A stretch of 35,076 nucleotides of DNA from contig SKRP01000072.1 in the NCBI GenBank assembly GCA_007118445.1, forward strand, positions 1 through 35,076, in the 5' to 3' direction. This DNA is from Natronohydrobacter sp. Its GTDB lineage: Bacteria > Pseudomonadota > Alphaproteobacteria > Rhodobacterales > Rhodobacteraceae. The translations under genes and the position numbers were made by a program. Of the stretch, positions 1-8,030 are shown in pieces. Under the pieces are notes generated by a model, which ran no database searches, was not told where the DNA came from, and saw only the letters and a program-made list of their open reading frames with translations. Each line of letters starts with the position of its first letter. Position 1 is the first letter of the stretch.

Positions 1-1528
1 AGGCAAGGTCATACTGATAGCCCTTGACCTGCAGCGGATCGCCGTCCAGCGCCTTCATGCCGCCTTGTGGCATGGAGAAGGGGTTATGCGAGAAGTCGAT
101 CTTGCCAGATTCAGGGTCGGCCTCATACATCGGGAAATCGACGATCCAGGCGAAGGCGAAGCGGTTCTCATCGGTGAGCTTCAACTCGCGGCCAATCTCG
201 TCCCGCGCTTTCGCGGCGACGCCTTCGAATTGCGAGGGCTTGCCGCCGAGGAAGAAGGCCGCGTCGCCTTCGCTGAGGCCGAGTTGCTGGCGGATTGCCT
301 CCGTGCGTTCGGGGCCGATATTCTTGGCGAGGGGGCCAGCGGCTTCGACCCCTTCAAGTGTCAATTCGGCGCTTTCTATTTTCGCCCGCGCAGCTTGCAC
401 CGTGATAGAGAGTTCTTGTGCGACAGATTCCACCGTCTTCTTTCGCCAGAAAATATACCCCATCCCCGGCAGCCCCTGCGCCTGAGCAAAGGCGTTCATC
501 CGGTCGCAAAACTTGCGCGAGCCGCCCGTGGGCGCAGGGATCGCGCGGATCTCGGTGCCTTCATTTTCCAAGAGCTTCGCGAAGATCGCAAAGCCAGAGC
601 CGCGGAAATGTTCGGACACGACCTGCATTTCAATCGGGTTGCGCAGGTCGGGCTTGTCAGAGCCGTATTTCAACAGCGACTCCGCGTAAGGGATGCGCGG
701 CCAGTCGGTGCAAGGATCGACCTTTTTGCCCTCGGCAAATTCCTCGAACACGCCTTGCAGCACTGGCCCCACAGCCGCGAACACGTCCTCCTGCTCGACG
801 AACGACATCTCGACATCAAGCTGGTAGAAATCCGTGGGCGAGCGGTCCGCGCGCGGGTCCTCATCGCGGAAACAGGGTGCGATCTGGAAATATTTATCAA
901 ACCCCGAAACCATGATCAGCTGCTTGAACTGCTGCGGGGCCTGCGGCAGCGCGTAGAACTTGCCCGGATGCAGCCGCGAGGGCACCAGAAAATCGCGCGC
1001 CCCTTCGGGGCTCGAGGCGGTGATGATCGGGGTCTGGAACTCGGTGAACCCAGTGTCCCACATCCGCGACCGCATCGCGCGCACGACATTGGCGCGCAGC
1101 ATCATGTTGTCATGCAGCCCTTCGCGGCGCAGGTCGAGAAAACGGTAGGCAAGCCGCGTCTCTTCGGGATAATCCGGCTCGCCAAAAACCGGCAGCGGCA
1201 GATCATCGGCGGCCCCCAGCACATCCATCGCGCGGACATAGACCTCGATCTCGCCTGTGGGCAATTTGCTGTTCACCAATGTGGCGTCGCGGGCTTTCAC
1301 CTCGCCCTCGATGCGGATACAGAATTCGGCGCGCAGCTTTTCAATCGCCGTGAAAGCCGCCGAGTCGCTGTCGCACAGAACCTGCGTGATCCCGTAATGG
1401 TCGCGCAGATCGACGAACAGCACCCCCCCATGATCGCGGATGCGGTGCACCCAGCCCGACAGACGCACAGTCTGACCGACATCGGCGGCGCGCAGATCGG
1501 CGCAAGTGTGGCTGCGATAGGGATGCAT
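1..1528 (-). CDS. aspS: Aspartyl-tRNA synthetase, C-terminal end missing
   Basis: Charges tRNA-Asp with aspartate in the cytoplasm. The minus strand is open from an ATG at 1528 to the window edge and gives 509 codons. The usual length is near 590, so about 80 C-terminal residues lie outside. The N-terminus ([18 protein letters not shown]) leads into the OB-fold anticodon-binding domain ([14 protein letters not shown]). The class II motif 2 reads [19 protein letters not shown], the form typical of alphaproteobacterial AspRS, and the bacterial GAD insertion follows. The next gene upstream on the same strand is the DUF3572 gene, 72 bp away. Product is near certain; whether it is discriminating or also charges Asn cannot be decided here. 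Confidence 0.97.
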   Translation of the reverse strand, partial: MHPYRSHTCADLRAADVGQTVRLSGWVHRIRDHGGVLFVDLRDHYGITQVLCDSDSAAFTAIEKLRAEFCIRIEGEVKARDATLVNSKLPTGEIEVYVRAMDVLGAADDLPLPVFGEPDYPEETRLAYRFLDLRREGLHDNMMLRANVVRAMRSRMWDTGFTEFQTPIITASSPEGARDFLVPSRLHPGKFYALPQAPQQFKQLIMVSGFDKYFQIAPCFRDEDPRADRSPTDFYQLDVEMSFVEQEDVFAAVGPVLQGVFEEFAEGKKVDPCTDWPRIPYAESLLKYGSDKPDLRNPIEMQVVSEHFRGSGFAIFAKLLENEGTEIRAIPAPTGGSRKFCDRMNAFAQAQGLPGMGYIFWRKKTVESVAQELSITVQAARAKIESAELTLEGVEAAGPLAKNIGPERTEAIRQQLGLSEGDAAFFLGGKPSQFEGVAAKARDEIGRELKLTDENRFAFAWIVDFPMYEADPESGKIDFSHNPFSMPQGGMKALDGDPLQVKGYQYDLA

Positions 1529-1600
1529 GATCGACCCTTTCAGATACAGAGGACAGGCTGCGGGCGATACACAGGCTGCGCCGCCGGAAGTCAAGGGGGC

Positions 1601-1888
1601 TCAGGTCCAGTGCATCTGCCCGGACCCGGCGAGCACCGCCTGCGCCAGGGCCAGTTGGTCATTGCCCAGCCCCTGCGCCGCACAGGCCGCGATCACTGTG
1701 TCATCGCACATCAGAATGAAATCCAGCGCCGCCCCGCTCAGCGCCGGATCGCCCCCGGCCCGCAGACTGTCGCGCAGATCGCTCGCTGTGGCACCGGTCG
1801 CGGCCAGAAAAACCGGCAGCAGCTCTTCCTGCGCGCATAGCCATAAAAGCGCCTGGCTGGCAATCTCTTCAGCCTGCTTCGGGGTCAT
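1601..1888 (-). CDS. DUF3572 family protein
   Basis: A 95-residue acidic protein with no signal peptide or membrane segment. It matches from memory the small alphaproteobacterial DUF3572 family: an N-terminal MTPKQAEEIASQALLWL helix, a central LPVFLAATGA motif, and a C-terminal ALDFILMCDDTVIAACAA block. No function is established for the family. A GGAG about ten bases before the ATG supports the start. It is co-directional with aspS and divergent from the pleD-like gene, with 127 bp between the two starts. Confidence 0.85.
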   Translation of the reverse strand: MTPKQAEEIASQALLWLCAQEELLPVFLAATGATASDLRDSLRAGGDPALSGAALDFILMCDDTVIAACAAQGLGNDQLALAQAVLAGSGQMHWT

Positions 1889-1918
1889 GGGCGCGAACTC
1901 CGGGAATTAAAGGATCTG

Positions 1919-1944
1919 TTAACCATTACCGACTAGTCTTAACC
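1919..1944. promoter_or_regulatory. Paired TTAACC half-sites, possible CtrA-type operator
   Basis: The space between the divergent DUF3572 and pleD-like genes carries TTAACC at 1919-1924 and again at 1939-1944, exactly 20 bp apart (two helical turns). A further TTAA lies at 1907-1910. TTAACC is the half-site of the alphaproteobacterial cell-cycle regulator CtrA, whose full site is TTAA-N7-TTAA. The spacing here (8 or 16 bp between TTAA cores) does not match the full consensus, so this is only suggestive. Confidence 0.25.
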
Positions 1945-2015
1945 CGAAGTCCTGTCGGGTGAACAGCCGCGTCATGGGCTGCTTGACTGTAATCCAGCGC
2001 CAGGGGGCCGCACTG

Positions 2016-3401
2016 ATGCCGAATCGCATTCTTGTCGTGGATGATCTCTCGCTCAGCCGGGTCATCCTGCGCGCGCGCCTGTCGTCGGCCTGCTATGACA
2101 TATTGCTGGCCGCGACCGGGCAACAGGCGCTGAGTATCGCCCGCGCGGAACTGCCTGATCTGGTGCTGCTGGATTGCTCGCTGCCCGATCTGGACGGGTT
2201 CGAGATCTGCAAGGCCCTGCGCCGCGCGCCGGAAACCGCGCATATTCCGGTGATCCTGTTTTCGGCCACCAATACGCGCGACCGGCGCTTGCAGGCGCTG
2301 GAATGCGGTGCCGATGATTTCCTTGGCAAACCCCTGGATGAAGGCATCCTGCTGTCGCGCCTGCGCGCCCTGCTGCGCTGCAGGGCGCTGGAACGCGAGC
2401 ATCACAAACAGGCCACACCCGCGCTGCGCGCCTCATTGGCCGCATCCTTTCTGGCCGGTGCCCCTGCCGGACGCGTCTGTCTGGTGCAGCCAGACCCCGC
2501 GCCCGGACAGACGCAGACGCAGATCGACCCCAGTCTCCATGATCTGCGCTGCGACCTGACTTCGGCCCTGAAACCGGCGAGTAGCGCAACGGTGCCGGAT
2601 ATTTTCCTGCTTGCGCCCGAAGTGCTCGACCAACATGGGCTTGCCATCATCTCGGAATTCCATTCGCGCCCGCTGACACGCCATGTGCCGATCACAGTGC
2701 TGCTGGCACCGGACCAACAGATCGACCCCGGCATGGTCATGGATCTGGGGGCAGAATGCGTTCTGTCGCTGCCGCTTGATCTGACCGAGGCGCAGATGCG
2801 GCTCGGGGCGATGATCCAGCGAAAACGATGGGCGGATGCGCTGCGCCATGCGATGGGGACCGAACTGGATCTGGCTTCGCGCGATCCGTTGACGGGGTTG
2901 TTCAACCGCCGTCATGCACTGTCGTATCTTGCAGAGATCGTCAGCGACCAGAGCACACGGCATTTCGCGCTGCTGATGATTGATCTCGACAATTTCAAGC
3001 AGGTCAATGACAAATTCGGCCATCTTGTGGGGGACCAGGTACTGACCGAAGTCGCCGCACGCATGGCCGCTGCGATCCGGCCCGATGATCTGCTGGCACG
3101 CTATGGCGGCGAAGAGTTCCTGCTGGTCCTGCCCGGCATCGATCTCGAACACGCGCAGCGCATGGCGGAACGGCTGCGCCGCCAGATCGAAGGCGCGGAA
3201 TACAGGATCTCGCAAGGGGGCGGGCGTTTGCGCATGACGGCCTCGATCGGGGTCACAATGCATGATTGCGCAGCGTATGAGCCGATCGAAACAGTGCGCG
3301 CGCGTATTCAGGTGATCATCAATCAGGCTGATCAGGCGCTGCATGTCGCGAAGAACTCGGGGCGCAACCGTGTAGCCCTCGCCTGCCGTGCGGTCGCTTG
3401 A
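2016..3401 (+). CDS. pleD: PleD-like response regulator diguanylate cyclase
   Basis: Makes cyclic di-GMP when phosphorylated. The 461-residue protein has the PleD order REC-REC-GGDEF. REC1 has the acidic pair D9-D10, phospho-acceptor D53 (in LLDCSLPD) and K105. REC2 (about 152-270) is degenerate: the position after FLL is Ala, so it is probably an adaptor. The cyclase domain has the metal Asp in MIDLDNFK and an intact GGEEF at 364-368. An RxxD product-inhibition site (RPDD, 355-358) sits five residues before GGEEF, as in Caulobacter PleD. An in-frame ATG exists at 1959, but the start at 2016 puts D53 in register with PleD and follows an AGGGGG. It converges on the metal-sensor gene, 24 bp away. 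The partner DivK/histidine kinase is not visible. Confidence 0.93.
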   Translation: MPNRILVVDDLSLSRVILRARLSSACYDILLAATGQQALSIARAELPDLVLLDCSLPDLDGFEICKALRRAPETAHIPVILFSATNTRDRRLQALECGADDFLGKPLDEGILLSRLRALLRCRALEREHHKQATPALRASLAASFLAGAPAGRVCLVQPDPAPGQTQTQIDPSLHDLRCDLTSALKPASSATVPDIFLLAPEVLDQHGLAIISEFHSRPLTRHVPITVLLAPDQQIDPGMVMDLGAECVLSLPLDLTEAQMRLGAMIQRKRWADALRHAMGTELDLASRDPLTGLFNRRHALSYLAEIVSDQSTRHFALLMIDLDNFKQVNDKFGHLVGDQVLTEVAARMAAAIRPDDLLARYGGEEFLLVLPGIDLEHAQRMAERLRRQIEGAEYRISQGGGRLRMTASIGVTMHDCAAYEPIETVRARIQVIINQADQALHVAKNSGRNRVALACRAVA

Positions 3402-3408
3402 CATAGTT

Positions 3409-3438
3409 GCGCAGCAGCTAGGCGATCAGTTGCTGCGC
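3409..3438. terminator. Inverted repeat between convergent genes
   Basis: GCGCAGCA (3409-3416) pairs with TGCTGCGC (3431-3438) across a 14-base loop. It lies just after the pleD-like stop and covers the last codons of the opposing metal-sensor gene. There is no T-run on either side, so it is at best a weak or Rho-assisted end for both transcripts. Confidence 0.3.
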
Positions 3439-3923
3439 GCTTGCCCGTCCCGGCCCTGCCAGCGGCGCTTGCTCATCTGCTCCTGCAGGGCATCGGCATA
3501 GGATCGGCGCTCTTCTGCGCTCATGGCGCTGACACGCGTGATCAAGCGCGCGTGCATCTCGGTGCTGATCTGCACGAAACGATCCTGCGCCTGTTGCAGG
3601 CTGTCGCCAAACGCATCGGCATCAAATTCTTCCGCCTGCAAGACCGCGATCATGTCTTGCGCCGCAGACCTGCCCCCGGACCCGCCCCCGGACCCGCCGC
3701 GCATGTCGCGCCAGATCGCGCGGGTTTCGCGGCGCAGCGCACGGCGATCGTCGCTTGGCAGCGCCGAAACCGCCGCGCGCAAGACGGATCCCTGATCGCC
3801 CGCGCGCAGGATGATCCCGCCGACCATGCCCAGCATGCCCAGATTGAGCACCAGTGATACGGCAAGCGCGGCCCCCAGCCAGCGGCAGCGCGATGTCACC
3901 TGTCTTTCTGCCATGTCTTTCAC
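3426..3923 (-). CDS. Periplasmic heavy-metal-sensor-like protein (CpxP/CnrX type)
   Basis: A 165-residue protein with one N-terminal membrane segment (about residues 14-40, LGAALAVSLVLNLGMLGMVGG) and a periplasmic helical part rich in Arg, Gln and Glu. Repeated hydrophobic helices with ALRRETRAIWRDMR and a final MSAEERRSYADAL block resemble the CpxP/Spy/CnrX fold of metal-resistance sensors. A low-complexity GGSGGGSGG linker lies near residue 78. The ATG at 3923 overlaps the upstream stop as ATGA, so the two genes are translationally coupled; a second ATG at 3914 is possible. As last gene of the sigma factor operon it is likely the envelope-side sensor. The ligand is not known. Confidence 0.8.
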   Translation of the reverse strand: MKDMAERQVTSRCRWLGAALAVSLVLNLGMLGMVGGIILRAGDQGSVLRAAVSALPSDDRRALRRETRAIWRDMRGGSGGGSGGRSAAQDMIAVLQAEEFDADAFGDSLQQAQDRFVQISTEMHARLITRVSAMSAEERRSYADALQEQMSKRRWQGRDGQARSN

Positions 3924-4300
3924 ATCCCCAGAAGCAATGGATCATCCGGCCAGATCAGTGGCAGGGCAATCACATCAACATGCCAGAGCGCCTCGTGCAT
4001 CCAGCCCGGCATGTCCAGTGCCATCAGCGGCAGCGGCGTGACGAACCCCAGCCAAAGCCCGGCGAGCCCGGCGCTCACCCCTGCGGCCAGCCCTGGCAAG
4101 GTCCAGCCCGAAACCCGGTGCCACAGCGCCCTCGGGCGTGATGGCGCTGCCCTGTCCGCGGCCCGGACCGCGCTGTCAAGGATACGCGCGCGCAGGTCAG
4201 GCGGCACAACCGGGGCTTCCGCGCGGGCGGCCTCGAAGAACACGGCCAGCGGATCGGGCGCTTGCGGGCCATGCGGCTTCGGATCGGATTTGTCAGACAT
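3920..4300 (-). CDS. Probable anti-sigma factor, single-pass membrane protein
   Basis: A 126-residue protein starting MSDKSDPKPHG. It has a cytoplasmic part of about 70 residues (VPPDLRARILDSAVRAADRA), a membrane segment (TLPGLAAGVSAGLAGLWLGFV) and a short outer tail rich in Trp and Leu. No enzyme motif or zinc-binding anti-sigma motif (HxxxCxxC) is present. Placement decides the call: it overlaps the end of the ECF sigma gene by 8 bases and the start of the metal-sensor-like gene by 4. Alternative in-frame ATGs lie at 4306 and 4309, all inside the sigma gene; 4300 was chosen because a GGGG lies ten bases upstream. The role is inferred from context, not from a recognised domain. Confidence 0.65.
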   Translation of the reverse strand: MSDKSDPKPHGPQAPDPLAVFFEAARAEAPVVPPDLRARILDSAVRAADRAAPSRPRALWHRVSGWTLPGLAAGVSAGLAGLWLGFVTPLPLMALDMPGWMHEALWHVDVIALPLIWPDDPLLLGM

Positions 4301-4871
4301 CGTCATCATACCCCAATGCTGCGCGCTCACCGGCCAGAATCGCCGCAAGCCGCCGTTTTCCCCGCGCTGTCAGGCTTTCCACGGCCTCGACCCCGACCAT
4401 CATGATCGCGGCGATTTCGGGATTGCCCAGCCCTTCCAGATGACGCAGCACCACGGCCTCGCGCTGCCGTTCGGGCAGTTGCAGCAAGGCCAGCTCCAGC
4501 GCCTGCGCACGCGCCGCACGCATCATCTGCGCATCCTGCCCGGCGGCCGGATCGGGCAGATCGGGCAATTCGGGCAGCATCGGTCTGCGGCGGCGCAGCC
4601 GGTCAGTGCAGAGATTGGCCGCCACCCGGTAAACCCAGGTCGAAGGCGCGGCCTGACCGGGCACCCAGTCCGGGGCCATTTTCCACAGTCGCAACATTGC
4701 TTCCTGCGTCACATCCTCGGCCTCTTCGCGATTGCCCAGCATCCGTGCCGCATAGCGCAGGATGCGCGGTGCGATCAGGTCGGTCAGCGCACGCGCCGCA
4801 GCCTGATCGCCCGCGACGACCTGTGCCAGCAGAACCGATTGTTCGCTGCTCTCGCTCACCTCTCGCAGCAC
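4293..4871 (-). CDS. ECF-family RNA polymerase sigma factor
   Basis: A 192-residue sigma-70 family protein with only regions 2 and 4. Region 2 reads APRILRYAARMLGNREEAEDVTQEAMLRLW; region 4 reads LPERQREAVVLRHLEGLGNPEIAAIM followed by the recognition helix and ESLTARGKRRL. It directs RNA polymerase to a stress regulon, here probably linked to envelope or metal stress. The start is GTG at 4871, with AGGGG seven bases upstream. An upstream ATG at 5024 would overlap the EF-hand gene and add a junk-like sequence, so it was rejected. The gene sits 52 bp after the EF-hand gene and overlaps the probable anti-sigma gene. A second GTG at 4859 has no room for a ribosome binding site. Confidence 0.92.
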   Translation of the reverse strand: MLREVSESSEQSVLLAQVVAGDQAAARALTDLIAPRILRYAARMLGNREEAEDVTQEAMLRLWKMAPDWVPGQAAPSTWVYRVAANLCTDRLRRRRPMLPELPDLPDPAAGQDAQMMRAARAQALELALLQLPERQREAVVLRHLEGLGNPEIAAIMMVGVEAVESLTARGKRRLAAILAGERAALGYDDDV

Positions 4872-4923
4872 TGTTCTGCCCCTGCTCGTGGCAGGACGGG
4901 CCTGAACCCGTCCTGCGCAGTTC

Positions 4924-5400
4924 TCAGCGCATCCGCGACCGCTCCATACCGCGCCTGTCCATACCGCGTCTGTCCATGCCGCGCCGTTCCATACGCCCTG
5001 CAGACCGGTTAAGAAAGGCTTCATACTCTTCCGCCGAGATCACCCCATCCGAATTGGCATCGATCCGTCCGAACATCCGGGCCTGCATAGACGCACGCCG
5101 CGCCTCGCGGCGCTCTTCTGCGTAGGCCGTCAGGCCATTGCGCAACGCGTCCTCATCCAGCTTGCCATCGGCATCTGCCTCCTGCATCAGCCGGGCAACC
5201 ATCTGCTCGCGCTGCGCCGCGCGCGGATCCTCCAGTGCAGCCTGAAACTCTTCCAGGGTCACGACACCGCTGCCATCTGTATCCAATGCCTCGAAGCCGG
5301 GCCACATGGCAGCCCCTTGCCCCGGTCCACGCGCTTCCGCCATGACGGGCAGCATCAGCACGGCGCAGGCCGCAAGCGTCATCTGAAACTTCTGGGTCAT
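4924..5400 (-). CDS. Secreted EF-hand calcium-binding protein
   Basis: A 158-residue protein with a signal peptide (MTQKFQMTLAACAVLMLPVMAEA). One canonical EF loop (DTDGSGVVTLEEF) lies near residue 40 and a second (DANSDGVISAEEY) near residue 114. Between them DADGKLDEDAL is a shortened, probably weak loop. The C-terminus is a basic array of about four RRGMD/RRGME pentapeptides coded by a 15-bp tandem repeat. The ATG at 5400 follows AGGAGACAAGAG, a good ribosome binding site. It is the first gene of the sigma/anti-sigma/metal-sensor cluster, so calcium or another divalent metal may be part of the signal handled there; that link is inferred. Confidence 0.9.
   Translation of the reverse strand: MTQKFQMTLAACAVLMLPVMAEARGPGQGAAMWPGFEALDTDGSGVVTLEEFQAALEDPRAAQREQMVARLMQEADADGKLDEDALRNGLTAYAEERREARRASMQARMFGRIDANSDGVISAEEYEAFLNRSAGRMERRGMDRRGMDRRGMERSRMR
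4933..4992 (-). repeat. 15-bp tandem repeat coding for RRGMD/RRGME
   Basis: Four 15-bp units (4933-4947, 4948-4962, 4963-4977, 4978-4992) with plus-strand form ACCGCGCCTGTCCAT and few mismatches. In the EF-hand gene they code for the Arg-Arg-Gly-Met-Asp/Glu array at the C-terminus. Units of this length can expand or contract in frame, so copy number may vary between strains. Confidence 0.85.
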
Positions 5401-5578
5401 CTCTTGTCTCCTGTTATCTGGGGGCCTGTTCGCCCCGGACATGACATCAAACGCCGGACCGGCCGGTTTCCGTCGCAGGACTGCGCGGAATCATGCGGCA
5501 TGGTGCCGCAAATTCGACTTCGCGGATGTCATTTTTGGCAGATGGGCTTATGCCGGTTACAGTAGCCGGAAGGACCAT

Positions 5579-5995
5579 ATGATGACGATCTCCAACGATA
5601 TCGAGCGCGGTGCGGTGCTGGATGAACGGCCTCTCGGGCCGGCTGTGTTGCGCGGGCTGCGTTGCAAATGCCCGGCCTGTGGCGCAGGACCGATGCTGCA
5701 CAGCTTTCTGAAGGTCAGAGATACCTGTCCGGCCTGCGGTGAGGATCTCAGCCATCAGCGCGCCGATGATGGCCCGGCCTATCTGACAATGCTGGTTACC
5801 TTGAAAATCGTCACGCCGCTGATGGTATCCGCGATGTTCGTCTGGGATATGCACCCGGCGCTGTTATTTGCGATCTTTGCAACCTTTCTGGTGGCGCTTT
5901 CGCTATTCCTTCTACCTCGGTTCAAGGGCATGATCGTGGCGTTCCAATGGTCACGCCGGATGCATGGATTCGAGGAAACGAATGCCCAACTCTGA
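5579..5995 (+). CDS. DUF983 family membrane protein
   Basis: A 138-residue protein with two CxxC pairs near the N-terminus (CKCPACG and CPACGED), suggesting a small zinc ribbon. Two membrane segments follow (LTMLVTLKIVTPLMVSAMFVW and ALLFAIFATFLVALSLFLL), then a short basic tail. This is the DUF983 layout common in alphaproteobacteria; the molecular role is unknown. AAGGA lies four bases before the ATG at 5579 and seven before a second ATG at 5582, so either may be used. It overlaps the following Nudix gene by 14 bases, indicating a two-gene operon. Confidence 0.88.
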   Translation: MMTISNDIERGAVLDERPLGPAVLRGLRCKCPACGAGPMLHSFLKVRDTCPACGEDLSHQRADDGPAYLTMLVTLKIVTPLMVSAMFVWDMHPALLFAIFATFLVALSLFLLPRFKGMIVAFQWSRRMHGFEETNAQL

Positions 5996-6665
5996 CAAGA
6001 CCGCGATCCGTGATGCTGCAACCATTCTGCTGATCCGCGGAAACGGCGTGGATGCGCGTGTGCTGATGGGCCAGCGCGGGGCAAAAGCGGCCTTCATGCC
6101 TGACAAATTCGTCTTTCCGGGCGGCGCAGTCGATCCGTCCGATGCCAATGTGCCGCTGGCCCACCCCCTGCCCGCGCCTTGCATGGCCTGCCTGTCGCAG
6201 GGCCATGCCGACCCGAGGGCGCTGGCTGTCGCCGCGATCCGGGAATTATGGGAAGAGACCGGGCTGATGCTCGGCAGCGCCGCGCCCTGGCCCGACGCGC
6301 CTGCAGACTGGCAGGGCTTTGCCGCGACCGGGTTGCGGCCCGACGCCAAGGCGCTGCGCTACATCTTCCGCGCGATCACCCCACCGGGCAGGCCGCGGCG
6401 GTTTGACGCGCGCTTTTTCCTGGCCCGCGCAGAGGCCGTGCATGGCGATCTGGATGATTTCTCGGCGGCCTCGGATGAACTGAGCCATCTGCAATGGGTG
6501 CCGCTAGCCGAGGCACGGGGCCTGAACCTGCCCTTCATCACCGAGATCGTGCTTGCCGAGGCACAGGCGCATATCGAAGGCGAGGAACTCGCAGCCTCGA
6601 TCCCGTTTTTCGACAATTCCACGTCCGAGTCGGTTTTTCGCCGTATCCAGGCTGACAGCGCGTAA
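5982..6665 (+). CDS. Nudix hydrolase, NUDT19-like insertion type
   Basis: A 227-residue Nudix-fold hydrolase that should cleave a nucleoside diphosphate-linked substrate; possible substrates include CoA esters, but the sequence does not settle it. The Nudix box is split: the GG after FVFP lies about 35 residues before AAIRELWEETGLML, which keeps the REx2EExG metal-binding core. This long insert is seen in NUDT19-like enzymes. A C-terminal part (SAASDELSHLQWVPLAEA) closes the fold. The start at 5982 lies inside the end of the DUF983 gene and follows GAGGAAACGA. It converges on ispG with only 7 bp between stops. Confidence 0.88.
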   Translation: MPNSDKTAIRDAATILLIRGNGVDARVLMGQRGAKAAFMPDKFVFPGGAVDPSDANVPLAHPLPAPCMACLSQGHADPRALAVAAIRELWEETGLMLGSAAPWPDAPADWQGFAATGLRPDAKALRYIFRAITPPGRPRRFDARFFLARAEAVHGDLDDFSAASDELSHLQWVPLAEARGLNLPFITEIVLAEAQAHIEGEELAASIPFFDNSTSESVFRRIQADSA

Positions 6666-6672
6666 AGCAGGA

Positions 6673-7803
6673 TTATTCTGCGGCCTTGCCCTGCGCCTCA
6701 GTGGCTTCGATCTCGGCGGCGCGGCGCTCAACCTGTTCGACGATATGGTCGATCATCTGGTCATTGCTCAGCTTGTGGCTCTGTTTGCCCGCCAGATAGA
6801 CCATGCCGCTGCCCGCGCCGCCGCCGGTGAAGCCGATATCGGTCATCAGCGCCTCGCCCGGCCCGTTGACCACGCAGCCGATGATTGACAGGCTCATCGG
6901 GGTCTTGATATGCGCCAGCCGCTCTTCGAGCATGGCCACGGTCTTGATCACATCGAAACCCTGCCGCGCGCAGGACGGGCAGGAAATGATATTCACGCCC
7001 CGATGCCGCAAACCCAGTGATTTCAGGATCTCATAGCCGATTTTCACTTCTTCGACCGGATCGGCCGAGAGCGAGACCCGGATCGTGTCGCCGATGCCCA
7101 TCCAAAGCAGATTGCCCAGCCCAATGGCGGATTTCACGGTGCCGGAAACCATACCCCCGGCTTCGGTGATGCCCAGATGGATCGGCGCATCGGTCGCATC
7201 GGCCAGCCCCATATAAGCAGCCGAGGCCAGGAACACATCCGAGGCTTTCACGCTGATCTTGAATTCATGGAAATCATTATCCTGCAGGATGCGGATGTGA
7301 TCGAGGCCGGATTCGATCATCGCATCGGGGCAGGGTTCGCCGTATTTTTCCAGCAAATGCCGCTCCAGAGATCCGGCATTGACACCGATACGGATCGAAC
7401 AGCCGTGATCGCGCGCGGCGCTGATCACTTCGCGCACGCGGGTCGCATCGCCGATATTGCCGGGATTGATGCGCAGGCAGGCCGCGCCGGCCTCGGCGGC
7501 CTCGATCGCGCGTTTGTAGTGGAAATGGATATCGGCCACGATCGGCACCGGGCTTTCGCGCACCACCTCGCGCAGCGCGCGACTGGCATCCGTGTCCGGG
7601 ACCGAGACACGCACGATATCCGCCCCGGCTTCGGCACAGGCCAGAACCTGCCGGATCGTCGCAGGCGCATCGCCGGAATCGGTGTTTGTCATGGTCTGCA
7701 CCGAAATCGGCGCGTCGCCGCCTACCGGGACCGACCCGACCATGATCTGGCGTGACTTGCGGCGCGTGATGTTGCGCCAGGGGCGGATGTGATTGTGATC
7801 CAT
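6673..7803 (-). CDS. ispG: 4-hydroxy-3-methylbut-2-enyl diphosphate synthase (flavodoxin/ferredoxin)
   Basis: Penultimate step of the MEP isoprenoid pathway: converts methylerythritol cyclodiphosphate to HMBPP with a 4Fe-4S cluster. The 376-residue protein has the TIM-barrel start ([24 protein letters not shown]) and the cluster ligands C275, C278 (CPSC) and C310 with the following E (GCVVNGPGE). Length fits the short bacterial form. The ATG at 7803 is preferred over a TTG at 7809. It lies downstream of the RodZ-like gene on the same strand, the same gene order as rodZ-ispG in E. coli, but with a likely terminator between them. Confidence 0.97.
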   Translation of the reverse strand: MDHNHIRPWRNITRRKSRQIMVGSVPVGGDAPISVQTMTNTDSGDAPATIRQVLACAEAGADIVRVSVPDTDASRALREVVRESPVPIVADIHFHYKRAIEAAEAGAACLRINPGNIGDATRVREVISAARDHGCSIRIGVNAGSLERHLLEKYGEPCPDAMIESGLDHIRILQDNDFHEFKISVKASDVFLASAAYMGLADATDAPIHLGITEAGGMVSGTVKSAIGLGNLLWMGIGDTIRVSLSADPVEEVKIGYEILKSLGLRHRGVNIISCPSCARQGFDVIKTVAMLEERLAHIKTPMSLSIIGCVVNGPGEALMTDIGFTGGGAGSGMVYLAGKQSHKLSNDQMIDHIVEQVERRAAEIEATEAQGKAAE

Positions 7804-7908
7804 CGTCAAGGCCTATCCTGTATACCCGTTGATATCTAAATCAATGCAGCCTTTGCGGCAATGGGTGTCGGGCCGGGACTGGCTTGCAAGACACACGAAA
7901 CGCTTCGC

Positions 7909-7942
7909 AAAGAAAAGGGCCCGGGCTGCTGCCACGGGCCTT
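7909..7942 (-). terminator. Rho-independent terminator after the RodZ-like gene
   Basis: On the minus strand AAGGCCCG pairs with CGGGCCCTT around an 11-base loop and is followed by TTTTCTTT. It is 89 bp after the RodZ-like stop and about 105 bp before the ispG start, so it should end or attenuate read-through into ispG. On the plus strand there is no T-run, so it acts in one direction. Confidence 0.65.
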
Positions 7943-8030
7943 GAAGGACTACTACGCGACGATGTTAACACAATCTGCCAGTCCTGGCGCGATGTTTCGC
8001 CGCTGTCACCGTAACGTGACCATCGCCATG

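Noticed and set aside
65-1840. Long plus-strand open frame across aspS
   Set aside because: It is the antisense of aspS and the DUF3572 gene; its translation is His/Arg-rich with no family match, while the minus strand shows clear AspRS motifs.
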